Shown here: positions 33,100-42,166 of the stretch, one piece after another
Layout of the letters: the number at the start of each line of letters is the position of its first letter
Position numbering within the stretch: the stretch's first letter is position 1
Assembly: GCA_945889195.1 (NCBI GenBank)
Contig: CAMDBB010000002.1
Coordinates: 62,001 to 126,000 of the forward strand
Direction: 5' to 3'
Length of the DNA stretch: 64,000 nucleotides
Origin: Bifidobacterium breve
GTDB lineage: Bacteria > Actinomycetota > Actinomycetes > Nanopelagicales > Nanopelagicaceae
Notes under the pieces: generated by a model
Told to the model about the DNA's origin: nothing
Databases searched by the model: none
What the model saw: the letters and a program-made list of their open reading frames with translations, nothing else
Translations under genes and position numbers: made by a program

Positions 33100-33411
33100 C
33101 TAGCCGAATCGACGCATCATCCGGCGCTCGGCCACAAAGGATGCCACCGGCAGAGTCCCCGCCAGAGAGAGCCCCAGAATCGCGTAGAGCGGCATCTTCT
33201 TCTGCACTCCGATCTGGAGGGCGGTCAAGATATAGACGATGTAGAGATAGCCGTGGGCAATGGGGATCGCAATCAGCCACTTATTGCTCTCGATCGCATC
33301 GAAGATGTATTTGGCTGGCATGTATCCCAGAATCAAGAGCAGGAGATTTACTCCGCACACAATTGCCATTACTCGAAAACGGAGAAGCGCTGCATTTCCT
33401 GTCTTTGCCAT
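33100..33411 (-). CDS. DUF3817 membrane protein
   Basis: LRFRVMAIVCGVNLLLLI...IAHGYLYIVYILTALQIG; start moved to ATG 33411. Confidence 0.8.
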   Translation of the reverse strand: MAKTGNAALLRFRVMAIVCGVNLLLLILGYMPAKYIFDAIESNKWLIAIPIAHGYLYIVYILTALQIGVQKKMPLYAILGLSLAGTLPVASFVAERRMMRRFG

Positions 33412-33421
33412 AGCCCTAAGC

Positions 33422-34111
33422 CTAATCCCTGCGACGATAGAAAGGCGCCCAGAGCACCAGCGCTGCCATAAACCACCAGACCACAACGTAGGAAATATGT
33501 TGCCAGTAATAACCAGGTACTCCCGCCGTCAATTCGGGCGCTGAAATTCTGCTCCGCTCAATTGGCTGGCCACTTAACTCTTCCCCCGTTGCCAGAATAA
33601 ATCCGTCATAGAGCTGGCCTGAATAAGAAGTGACAAGGAGCGAGCTATCCACCCGCGGTATCTGTCCATCAATATTCTCGGCGCGATCTTCATTCTGCTT
33701 CGGCAAGAGCGTTCCTGTAACAGTGACGTTCTTTGCCATCGCAATCTCTGGTCCAGATAAACGTTCCTCCCATAACCCGCGGACAACCAGAATTGCAGCG
33801 CCGCCTTCTTCCTCAAGAAGGGCGACCTCCCAATCCGCCAGAACGCCCGAACCATCTTTCTGGTTGGGCGCCTTATAGGTTGCGATGTAGTGGCCAGTGG
33901 TTGTGACAAACTTCAAGATGCTCTCTGGCGGGACCGAACCCGTCGCCGAAGTCATCTGAGCAAGTGGGTAAATAGTTGTATCCGCAACGACTTCCTTTGA
34001 ATCCTGTAGCTCTTGCGCTCTCTGCAACTGCCAGATTCCGAGCGCGATAAAGATTGCAGCAAGTACAAGCACTGTAATTGCTTGTAGCGGCTTTTTAATT
34101 GTCGCCCTCAT
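33422..34111 (-). CDS. SURF1 family cytochrome oxidase biogenesis protein
   Basis: ALGIWQLQRAQE; VVRGLW; YYWQHISYVVVWWFMAALVLWAPFYRR; start at ATG 34111. Confidence 0.85.
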   Translation of the reverse strand: MRATIKKPLQAITVLVLAAIFIALGIWQLQRAQELQDSKEVVADTTIYPLAQMTSATGSVPPESILKFVTTTGHYIATYKAPNQKDGSGVLADWEVALLEEEGGAAILVVRGLWEERLSGPEIAMAKNVTVTGTLLPKQNEDRAENIDGQIPRVDSSLLVTSYSGQLYDGFILATGEELSGQPIERSRISAPELTAGVPGYYWQHISYVVVWWFMAALVLWAPFYRRRD

Positions 34112-34247
34112 TCTCCTGCATCGGCGCTTCCTTCTCTTTAAAGCGAGTGAAGCGCTTATAGAAATTGCGGAGCAGGAAGAAGACCGATGAGAAAAGGACA
34201 ATCATCGTCAGCGAGCCAACTACACCTACTTCAACATCTCTAGCCAT
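34095..34247 (-). CDS. 50-aa small single-TM protein
   Basis: Minus strand MARDVEVGVVGSLTMIVLFSSVFFLLRNFYKRFTRFKEKEAPMQENEGDN*; overlaps the SURF1 start; absent from the ORF track. Confidence 0.6.
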   Translation of the reverse strand: MARDVEVGVVGSLTMIVLFSSVFFLLRNFYKRFTRFKEKEAPMQENEGDN

Positions 34248-34261
34248 GACATGATTCTCCC

Positions 34262-34654
34262 ATGAGTTACAACGAGAGCCAATTCGATTACAACGATCGA
34301 TATGGAATTAAGCCAAAGAGCGCTTGGGTGAAGTACGCCGTCACTCTTCTCGTCGCTGGTGTGGCATGGGTCGCATGGGCGGGGCTGCATTATGCGCGCC
34401 CTGAACTTTCACAAGATCTAATCTCTTTTGAAAATAGCGACCCTCGTAACCCCACCATTCGATATTCCATCAACCGTGAAGATGGCAACGCGGTCGTCAT
34501 CTGTACTTTGACCGCTCGCGATTTCGATAAGAACGTCGTCGGCCAGGTTGATGATCTGATTGAAGCCGGTGCCAACTCTCTTGAGCGCACCGTGGCGATT
34601 CCTACCCGCGCAGATGCCGTTAATGTCGGTATTACACGCTGCCGAATTCGCTAA
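34262..34654 (+). CDS. DUF4307 membrane protein
   Basis: Single TM near N-terminus, IRYSINREDGNAVVICTLTARDFDKNVVGQVD. Confidence 0.85.
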   Translation: MSYNESQFDYNDRYGIKPKSAWVKYAVTLLVAGVAWVAWAGLHYARPELSQDLISFENSDPRNPTIRYSINREDGNAVVICTLTARDFDKNVVGQVDDLIEAGANSLERTVAIPTRADAVNVGITRCRIR

Positions 34655-34683
34655 CTTTTGGCTATCGTCTAGCATTACCTCTT

Positions 34684-35163
34684 ATGAGTTCACAGCAAAC
34701 CTGGCTTACCCAAGAAGCAGCAGATCGCCTCGCTGCTGAACTCGCGCACCTTGAAGGTCCAGGGCGTAAAGAAATTACTGCAAAGATTGAAGCAGCTCGC
34801 GCCGAAGGTGATTTGAAAGAGAACGGCGGATATCACGCAGCGCGCGATGAACAAGGCAAGATGGAGGCGCGTATCCGCCAGTTAAAGCAGATGCTCGAAA
34901 ATGCGCACATCGGAACTCCCCCAGCAAGTGCAGACGGAAAAGTTGGAGCCGGCATGGTTGTCACTGCAGTGATTGCAGGAGATGAGATGAAGTTCCTACT
35001 TGGTTCACGTGAAATCGCATCGGGTGATCTCGATGTCTACTCTGAGAAATCTCCACTAGGGGCTGCAGTTCTGGGCGCTGAAATTGGCGCAACAGTTTCG
35101 TATACAGCGCCAAACGGCCGTGAAATTAAGGTCGAGATAAAGGCCGCTGAGTTTTACGCTTAG
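34684..35163 (+). CDS. greA: transcription elongation factor GreA
   Basis: LTQEAADRLAAELAHLEGPGRKEI...ARAEGDLKENGGYHAARDEQG...SPLGAAVLGAEIG. Confidence 0.95.
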   Translation: MSSQQTWLTQEAADRLAAELAHLEGPGRKEITAKIEAARAEGDLKENGGYHAARDEQGKMEARIRQLKQMLENAHIGTPPASADGKVGAGMVVTAVIAGDEMKFLLGSREIASGDLDVYSEKSPLGAAVLGAEIGATVSYTAPNGREIKVEIKAAEFYA

Positions 35164-35951
35164 TGCGAGACTCTCTTATATTTACGCACACTGAGTGGGA
35201 TAAAGATCGCCATAATCAGGAACATATATAAAATCGATGTAATCAGCGGATTCTCGCTCGGGAAAGAGCCAGCTGTAGCGCCAAATTGATTCTCAAGCCC
35301 AAAGAGTTCGCGGCAGGCAGCCACCATCGTTGAAACTGGATTCCACTCTGCAAAGTACTGCAGCGCACGTGGCATTCCAGTTGTTGGAGCAAAAGCGTTC
35401 GAGAGGAATGTCAGCGGGAAGGTCACTAAGAAGCTGACATTCTGCACAACGCGAGCATCCTTGGCAGACAGTCCTACAAAAATTCCGACCCATGACAAGG
35501 CATAACCAAAGCCAAGTAGGAAGAGGAAACCAAGCACCGTATTCAGTAGCCCACCCGATGGTCGCCATCCCACAAGTAACCCAGTAATTCCCATTGCAGC
35601 AAGTACAACGATATTAAGTAGTGAATCCCCGAGTGTGCGGCCTAAAACTAGAGCTGATTGAGAAATTGGCAAGGATCTAAAACGATCAATCAGACCCTTC
35701 TTCATATCTTCGGCCAGACCTGCGGCAGTTCCCGCCAAGGTAAAGGCAACTGTCTGCACAAAAATGCCCGGCATCAATAGCTGTACATAGCCACCTGGTT
35801 GGCCTGAATCAATCGAGCCACCAAAGACATATCTAAAGAGGAGGACAAACATAATTGGTTGAATAGTCGAGAAGATTAAAACTTCAGGTACGCGCGTTAA
35901 AAGACGCAACTGACGTTGCGTGATGATCATCGTGTCTTGAAATGCGCTCAT
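35160..35951 (-). CDS. ABC-2 type transporter permease (DrrB-like)
   Basis: Six TM; downstream of and overlapping a DrrA-like ATPase. Confidence 0.9.
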   Translation of the reverse strand: MSAFQDTMIITQRQLRLLTRVPEVLIFSTIQPIMFVLLFRYVFGGSIDSGQPGGYVQLLMPGIFVQTVAFTLAGTAAGLAEDMKKGLIDRFRSLPISQSALVLGRTLGDSLLNIVVLAAMGITGLLVGWRPSGGLLNTVLGFLFLLGFGYALSWVGIFVGLSAKDARVVQNVSFLVTFPLTFLSNAFAPTTGMPRALQYFAEWNPVSTMVAACRELFGLENQFGATAGSFPSENPLITSILYMFLIMAIFIPLSVRKYKRVSH

Positions 35952-36952
35952 CGTGTCTTCTCCTTCTTCCGCTTAGAACCAGCAGGCGTCTCTAGATCTT
36001 CAGCAACTTTTACTTCAGCAACATGGCCTGTAAGAGATAGGAAGACATCATCGAGGGATGGGCGCTTTAAACCCACATCGAGCGCATGAATTCCTGCTGC
36101 ATCCAAAGCCTTTAACACTTCAAAGAGCGCAGCCGATCCAGTTGATACCGGGGAGGCAACTAGGCGCAGCCCCTCATCTACAGAGGCGCTGTGTCCGCTG
36201 ACTTTCTCAACAATTTCTCTCGTCTTAGCAACATGTTGGGATTCAACGACAACTTCAAGTCTTTCGCCGCCCACTTCCTTCTTGAGAACATCAGATGTTC
36301 CGCGGGCGATGACTTTGCCATTATCAATCACAGCAATCTCATCAGCTAGCTGATCAGCCTCTTCCAAATACTGAGTAGTGAGCAAGAGCGTTACTCCACC
36401 CTTTACCAACTCTTGGATAACTCCCCACATCTCTTGGCGGCCACGTGGATCAAGACCTGTTGTTGGCTCATCAAGGAAGAGCACCTTTGGCTTCACAATA
36501 AGAGATGCCGCTAAATCAAGGCGACGGCGCATGCCACCTGAGTACGTTTTGATTGGACGTTTAGCGGCTTCAGTGAGTGAGAATCTTTCCAGGAGTTCTT
36601 CCGCGCGAAGAATAGATTGCTTCTTACCTAAGTGATAGAGCTGGCCAAACATCACCAAGTTGTCATAGCCAGTCAAGATTTCATCGACTGCCGCATATTG
36701 ACCAGATAGACCAATAATTTCGCGGACCTTCTCTGGATGCTTAATCACATCAATTCCAGCAACGCTGGCACGACCAGAATCTGGACGAAGTAGAGTCGTT
36801 AAAATACGAACTGTTGTCGTTTTTCCTGCACCATTTGGTCCAAGCACGCTCAATACAGTGCCTTCTTCAACATCGAGGCTTAAATGATCAAGGGCTTTAA
36901 CGTTACCTTTGTCATAGGTCTTTACTAGGTCTTCAGCGATAACAGATTTCAC
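35948..36952 (-). CDS. ABC transporter ATP-binding protein (DrrA/daunorubicin-resistance-like)
   Basis: [53 protein letters not shown]. Confidence 0.93.
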   Translation of the reverse strand: MKSVIAEDLVKTYDKGNVKALDHLSLDVEEGTVLSVLGPNGAGKTTTVRILTTLLRPDSGRASVAGIDVIKHPEKVREIIGLSGQYAAVDEILTGYDNLVMFGQLYHLGKKQSILRAEELLERFSLTEAAKRPIKTYSGGMRRRLDLAASLIVKPKVLFLDEPTTGLDPRGRQEMWGVIQELVKGGVTLLLTTQYLEEADQLADEIAVIDNGKVIARGTSDVLKKEVGGERLEVVVESQHVAKTREIVEKVSGHSASVDEGLRLVASPVSTGSAALFEVLKALDAAGIHALDVGLKRPSLDDVFLSLTGHVAEVKVAEDLETPAGSKRKKEKTR

Positions 36953-36970
36953 GCAGTAAACTTACCGCCT

Positions 36971-38533
36971 ATGACTAAAAATGCGCCAGTAAAGGAACAC
37001 AGCCACCGCGAGATAATGATCATTCTCAGCGGGCTTATGACAGGAATGCTGCTTGCAGCACTCGACCAAACAATTGTTTCAACGGCGCTCAAGAGCATCG
37101 TTGAAGACTTTAACGGTCTCAACCATTACACCTGGGTCGTTACGGCTTATTTGTTAACTTCAACAGCATCAACTCCGCTATACGGAAAAATCTCTGACTT
37201 ATACGGGCGCAGAATCGTCTTTCAGTTTGCCATCGTTACATTCTTAATCGGCTCGATACTTGCCGGTGCTTCACAGAACATGGAGCAGCTCATTGCTACT
37301 CGCGCTCTGCAAGGTTTAGGTGCTGGCGGGCTCATGGCTCTGACCTTCGTCATCATCGGTGACATCGTGCCACCTCGTGAGCGTGGTCGTTATCAAGGTT
37401 ACTTCGGCGCAGTCTGGGGTCTCTCATCCGTTGCTGGTCCACTTCTAGGTGGCTTCTTCTCGGATCGCGGAAGCATTCTGGGAGTTACAGGGTGGCGCTG
37501 GATTTTCTACATCAACATTCCTTTTGCAATTGCAGCTTTAATCATCACATCAGCAGTTCTACATATTCCTAAGGTGAAACGCGAACATAAGATCGATTAC
37601 TTCGGAGCAATCCTTCTTGTCGCTGCTGTGACAACAACCTTGCTTGCTGTTTCAATCTATGGACCACAAGATGGTTGGACTAATTCCAAAACTCTTACCT
37701 ACCTTATTTCAGGTCTGCTTCTGACAGTTCTCTTTATCAAATGGGAATCTAAGGCGGTCGAGCCGATAATTCCTTTATCCCTCTTTAAAAATCACACCTT
37801 CACCTTGACATCAATTCTGGGCGCAATCATCGGCGCAGGAATGTTTGGCGCTATCGTGATGCTGCCTCTCTATATGCAGGTGGTAAAGGGTTATTCAGCT
37901 ACAGAGGCAGGGCTAAAGCTCATTCCTTTGATGCTCGGAATCGTCTCTACCTCAATTGTGAGTGGAAAGTTGATTACCAAGCACGGTCACTACAAGCGTT
38001 ATCCAGTTATGGGCACTGCAATTATGTCTATCGGAATTCTCGCTATGGTCCGTTTAGGTATCGATACCCCTTATTGGGAGCTCAGCATCTACGCAATTAT
38101 GGTTGGAGCAGGGCTTGGTCTTTCAATGCAGACAATTGTTATCGCTCTGCAAAATGCCGTTGAGTTTAAAGATATGGGAGTTGCAACTAGCTCCAATACC
38201 TTCTTTAGATCACTCGGTTCGGTCTTCGGGACAGCAGCATTCGGAACTATTCTGACCAACAGACTTGGCCATTACCTTTCAACATCAGGCTTTGATTCTG
38301 CTCAGGTTAGCCAGATTCAAAACAATACCGCTGCAATTGCTGGGCTACCTTTAGAAGGAAAAATTAACGCGCTCAACGCCTTCGTTGACTCCTTCCAAGT
38401 TGTCTTCTTAGTCGCTGCCCCTGTTGTTGCAGTTGGCTTCATCGTCGCTCTCTTCTTACGCGAGACACCACTTCGCACCAATGCTGACTATGCCACCGCT
38501 CGCAATGAAGCAGCTGGCGAGGCGCTTGGTTAA
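36971..38533 (+). CDS. MFS transporter, DHA2/EmrB family
   Basis: 520 aa, about 14 [27 protein letters not shown]. Confidence 0.92.
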   Translation: MTKNAPVKEHSHREIMIILSGLMTGMLLAALDQTIVSTALKSIVEDFNGLNHYTWVVTAYLLTSTASTPLYGKISDLYGRRIVFQFAIVTFLIGSILAGASQNMEQLIATRALQGLGAGGLMALTFVIIGDIVPPRERGRYQGYFGAVWGLSSVAGPLLGGFFSDRGSILGVTGWRWIFYINIPFAIAALIITSAVLHIPKVKREHKIDYFGAILLVAAVTTTLLAVSIYGPQDGWTNSKTLTYLISGLLLTVLFIKWESKAVEPIIPLSLFKNHTFTLTSILGAIIGAGMFGAIVMLPLYMQVVKGYSATEAGLKLIPLMLGIVSTSIVSGKLITKHGHYKRYPVMGTAIMSIGILAMVRLGIDTPYWELSIYAIMVGAGLGLSMQTIVIALQNAVEFKDMGVATSSNTFFRSLGSVFGTAAFGTILTNRLGHYLSTSGFDSAQVSQIQNNTAAIAGLPLEGKINALNAFVDSFQVVFLVAAPVVAVGFIVALFLRETPLRTNADYATARNEAAGEALG

Positions 38534-38557
38534 CTCCGAGCTCTCAGAGAAGCAACA

Positions 38558-39769
38558 ATGAAAAACAAGTTCACCAACCCCTTTGCGGAATTTCCCCGCG
38601 AAGTTGGCGTGCTTGTCTTTGCCTCATTCTTTGTCGCCGTCGGCTTCGGCATCATCTCGCCAACCCTGCCGCTCTTTGCTCGCTCATTCGGCGTTAACCA
38701 TGCACAGGTCGGTGCCATCTTGGCCGCCTTTGCATTCGCTCGCTTTGCTACCGGGTTGATTTCAGGAAAGTTAGTCGATCACTTCGGCGAAAGACTCGTC
38801 TACTCCTTTGGTATCGGTTTTGTCTCGATTACCTCATTTGCTGCAGGCTTTGCGCAGAGCTATGAACAACTCTTAATCTTCCGCGCGGTAGGCGGCTTCG
38901 GCTCTTCTATGTTCTCTGTTGCAGCCGGTTCTATCTTGCTACGCGCAGTCGATGATGATCACCGCGCCCGTGCTCAATCGCTCTATAACGGTTCATTCCT
39001 CGTTGGCATGATGGCAGGTCCTGTAGTTGGTGGAGCGCTCTCTGGTTTCTCACTGCGCGCACCAATGATTATCTACGGATTCCTTCTTATCGGTGCAAGC
39101 GCATCAGGTGCATTCTTACTTCGTAATTCCACACTTGCGGCTAAGCCAACTGCAACGCAAGAGCGGAACACAATTACGCTGCGATCAGCGCTTGCTCTTA
39201 AGCCATACCGCAGCGCATTGATTATCTCTTTCATTACATCATGGGTGCTTTTCGGCATGAGCCGATCAATCTTGCCGCTCTTTATGGTGGAAGAAATCAA
39301 GGTCAGCCCTAGTTTCATGGGACTCGGCTTCACCATCAGCACAGTCATTAACGGAATATTCCTTATGAAGGCTGGAAAGTTTTCTGACATCAACGGTCGC
39401 CGTTATTCAGCAGTGATTGGTACCTCTTTCCTCACGCTCTTTATTCTCGCTCTTGCCCTGACTACTGAACCTTGGATGTTCTTAGCTGCCAGCGTCATCG
39501 TCGGCTTTGGTGGTGCATTCTTATCAACTACTCCCTCTGCAATCGTCGGAGATGTTCTCGAAGGTAAGGGTGGCCAAGTCATTGGCCTCTTCCAGATGGC
39601 AGGAGATGCGGGTGCAATGGTTGCGCCCTTGATTCTCGGCGCTATCGCAGATGGTTACGGCTATCGCCCAGCATTCTTAGTATCAGCTGCGCTCATGCTT
39701 GTCGCAGTTGCTGTCTCAATAAAATTGCCCGAGACGCGGAGTTCGCATCTCGGGCAATCTAGTAAGTAA
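38558..39769 (+). CDS. MFS transporter, about 12 TM
   Basis: 403 aa; GFGIISPTLPLFARSFGV, SDINGRRY. Confidence 0.9.
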   Translation: MKNKFTNPFAEFPREVGVLVFASFFVAVGFGIISPTLPLFARSFGVNHAQVGAILAAFAFARFATGLISGKLVDHFGERLVYSFGIGFVSITSFAAGFAQSYEQLLIFRAVGGFGSSMFSVAAGSILLRAVDDDHRARAQSLYNGSFLVGMMAGPVVGGALSGFSLRAPMIIYGFLLIGASASGAFLLRNSTLAAKPTATQERNTITLRSALALKPYRSALIISFITSWVLFGMSRSILPLFMVEEIKVSPSFMGLGFTISTVINGIFLMKAGKFSDINGRRYSAVIGTSFLTLFILALALTTEPWMFLAASVIVGFGGAFLSTTPSAIVGDVLEGKGGQVIGLFQMAGDAGAMVAPLILGAIADGYGYRPAFLVSAALMLVAVAVSIKLPETRSSHLGQSSK

Positions 39770-39783
39770 CTAGTTTTCTTTAA

Positions 39784-40530
39784 TTAGTCCTGGCTTCGAA
39801 GAATTGAGATAAGTCGCAATACTTCGAGGTAGAGCCATACGAGTGTGACCATCAAGCCGAAAGCCATACGCCATGACTCTTCTTGTGGAACGCGTGCAGC
39901 AATTGCCTTTTCAATCTGATCTAAGTCCATCACGATAAACATCGTTGCAAGACCTACTGCAGCAACTGCGATCAGGAATCCGAGTCCACCTGTTGGGCGA
40001 CCTGTAAAGAGTGTGATGACTGCAAATACGAGGTAACCAATAAGTGCACCCATCATGATGCGTGTGAACTTAGGTGTTACGCGGATCTTGCCGCTGCGAT
40101 ATGCAAGAAGAACTCCACCGAATGCACACGCTGTTCCAAGAACTGCCTGGCTTACGATGCCGTCGTACTGGGTCTCATAGAGCGCGCTGATTGTTCCGAG
40201 CGCAAGACCTTGACACGCAGCGTATGCAATAACAAGTGCTGGGCGAACCTTCTTTGAAAAGATATTTACCATCGCAAGGATAAATCCTCCGATGAAACCA
40301 ATAAGTGCAAGTCCAGGACTATTTGCACGCCATGCAAACGCTCCTACTGCGAGTAGCACAGCAAATAGACCAGCTGTCTTGATGACGACATCGTCAATTG
40401 ACATTGGTGCAGATGAAGGGCGGCTCTCAATTGAATTGAGATCGCGAGTATCAGTTCCGCGATTACCGAGTACATCTGGGTTGATACGAGCGAAACCGCG
40501 GCCGGTAAGGACTGGGTTAGAACTGCGCAT
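39784..40530 (-). CDS. Bax inhibitor-1/YccA family membrane protein
   Basis: RSSNPVLTGRGF N-terminus and seven TM pattern typical of the actinobacterial family. Confidence 0.9.
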   Translation of the reverse strand: MRSSNPVLTGRGFARINPDVLGNRGTDTRDLNSIESRPSSAPMSIDDVVIKTAGLFAVLLAVGAFAWRANSPGLALIGFIGGFILAMVNIFSKKVRPALVIAYAACQGLALGTISALYETQYDGIVSQAVLGTACAFGGVLLAYRSGKIRVTPKFTRIMMGALIGYLVFAVITLFTGRPTGGLGFLIAVAAVGLATMFIVMDLDQIEKAIAARVPQEESWRMAFGLMVTLVWLYLEVLRLISILRSQD

Positions 40531-40667
40531 TAATTTCTCCTTATATAGGTACGGGAAGGGGCTCCCCGTGCACTACATAACGTACGGCAACGCCAGAAAA
40601 TTTCCACATTTACTCGAGCGTAACTCCTTAAAAGCCCCTGTGACCTGCACTTTACCGGGGTGGATGG

Positions 40668-40739
40668 AGCCCTCGGTCGGGATTGAACCGACGATCTGCT
40701 CGTTACGAATGAGCCGCTCTACCACTGAGCCACGAGGGC
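40668..40739 (-). tRNA. tRNA-Thr (CGT)
   Basis: Minus strand GCCCTCGTGGCTCAGTGGTAGAGCGGCTCATTCGTAACGAGCAGATCGTCGGTTCAATCCCGACCGAGGGCT; anticodon CGT. Confidence 0.93.
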
Positions 40740-40750
40740 GAACTTGCCAG

Positions 40751-41332
40751 CTACACCGAGGTTGCTTTGCCCTCAGCAAGTGCGCGGGCACCAACTATGC
40801 CTAGGCGATTATCAATATATGAAAGTTGGTATCCATAAAGTATTTCCTGCATATCATCTTGAATTACAAGCCCTTGCATTATCTCACCATTAAAAATCGC
40901 ACACTCTTGAAAAGCAAAACCCTTATTCGAAATTAGTAAGCCATAACTTGATTCAATAATCATGGCAAATTCAGCCTCACTAATCGAAGCCTGGAATGAC
41001 TTCGCCGCAAATGAGTAAGCTGATTTCCAATCTCGCTTAGAAATAGCACTTAGTTGGCCTGACACATGGCGGCTGATAAGTGTTAATTGGGATTTACTGC
41101 AAGGGCCATCACGTAACTCTCCGAATGTAGATACGGCAGGGGTCCGCTTTTGTGTCTTCCAAATCAATTTAGAACCCACTTTTGTGCAAATCAATTTCTG
41201 TTCGCCTACCTTATTTACAGAATTAACCTTGAGGCATTTCCCTCCTACTTTTGCAGAAGAAGCTGCCTGTGCCGGAACTGGGGCAATGACCATAAGAAGT
41301 AGTCCCAAGCTAGCGACCAGAGTCCGTTTCAT
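40751..41332 (-). CDS. secreted protein with KVGGKC...K.GSKLIWK motif and DUF4864-like region
   Basis: Signal peptide; AKVGGKCLKVNSVNKVGEQKLICTKVGSKLIWK; then SRHVSGQLSAISKRDWKSAYSFAAKSFQ... Confidence 0.65.
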   Translation of the reverse strand: MKRTLVASLGLLLMVIAPVPAQAASSAKVGGKCLKVNSVNKVGEQKLICTKVGSKLIWKTQKRTPAVSTFGELRDGPCSKSQLTLISRHVSGQLSAISKRDWKSAYSFAAKSFQASISEAEFAMIIESSYGLLISNKGFAFQECAIFNGEIMQGLVIQDDMQEILYGYQLSYIDNRLGIVGARALAEGKATSV

Positions 41333-41374
41333 CTCTCAAGTCTAAAGATTTTCGTGAAAACTTCTAGATGAAAA

Positions 41375-41405
41375 GTTAGGCTGGCAGTGGCCGTAACCGC
41401 CTAAC
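41375..41405 (-). terminator. possible terminator after ubiA-like gene
   Basis: Minus strand GTTAGGC-N17-GCCTAAC followed by TTTT. Confidence 0.55.
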
Positions 41406-42083
41406 TCAAGGCGCAGCAACTGGCAAAGATGTAAAAGTCAAAAGTATTACGGTTACGGCGGCAGCACTCAGGGCTATTGCAGTCACGACGGAAGCCTTAG
41501 TTCCAAGCCTTTGTGGAAGACCCTTAATTCCGCTGGCCTGATCCTGATCCATATCTTTGATGACATTAAGAAAGTGTGCGGCGGTTCCAAATAAGGCCCC
41601 ACCAAGCCACATCCACAATTCCGGCGTTTGCCCCTTCGACAGCGCCATACATGAAGGAAGAGATCCAAATGCAATCGCATAAGGTAACCAAGAGAAGATA
41701 GTGAACTTAAGGTAGAAGTTGTAAGCAACTGCCCAACCAATCGCTAAGACCGAAAGTCCTCCTCCAACGAAGCCAAGTGGTCCGAAAAGATTCATCAGTA
41801 TCGCTAAAGGCAGCATCATGCGCAAAACGTTCTGCAATAACTTTAGTGATATCTGACCAGATACCAGAGGCTTCTTCTGTCGGTTATGAAGAAGATCATC
41901 TTGGTAATCAATAATGTCGTTACTCCAACCAACCACAAGCTGACCACAAAAGACGCCAAAAGTTATTACAAGCGCTGGGCCTTCCCACCAATAAAGTTGA
42001 GCAAAGAAGAGGCTAATAAATGTGACCAGTAAGTTGGGGCCAAAGTGTGAGGCTCGCAGTAATCCAATAATCCGTCTAGTCAT
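41406..42083 (-). CDS. UbiA family prenyltransferase
   Basis: GWSNDIIDYQDDLLHNRQKKPLVSG and IKDMDQDQASGIKGLPQRLG are the two Asp-rich motifs. Confidence 0.85.
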   Translation of the reverse strand: MTRRIIGLLRASHFGPNLLVTFISLFFAQLYWWEGPALVITFGVFCGQLVVGWSNDIIDYQDDLLHNRQKKPLVSGQISLKLLQNVLRMMLPLAILMNLFGPLGFVGGGLSVLAIGWAVAYNFYLKFTIFSWLPYAIAFGSLPSCMALSKGQTPELWMWLGGALFGTAAHFLNVIKDMDQDQASGIKGLPQRLGTKASVVTAIALSAAAVTVILLTFTSLPVAAP

Positions 42084-42121
42084 CTAGACACAATATCCTT
42101 TCGGACCAATAACTTCGCGAT

Positions 42122-42160
42122 GTGCCCCCGATCAGACTCGAACCGATACTGGAAGGATTT
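42122..42160 (-). repeat. displaced copy of the 3' half of the tRNA at 44102-44174
   Basis: 38/39 identity to 44101-44139 in direct orientation (mismatch at 42134/44113). Confidence 0.93.
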
Positions 42161-42166
42161 ACGATG

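Noticed and set aside
40668-40739. tRNA-Thr as a second integration site
   Set aside because: I found no second copy of its 3' end in the window, so there is no att-like evidence.
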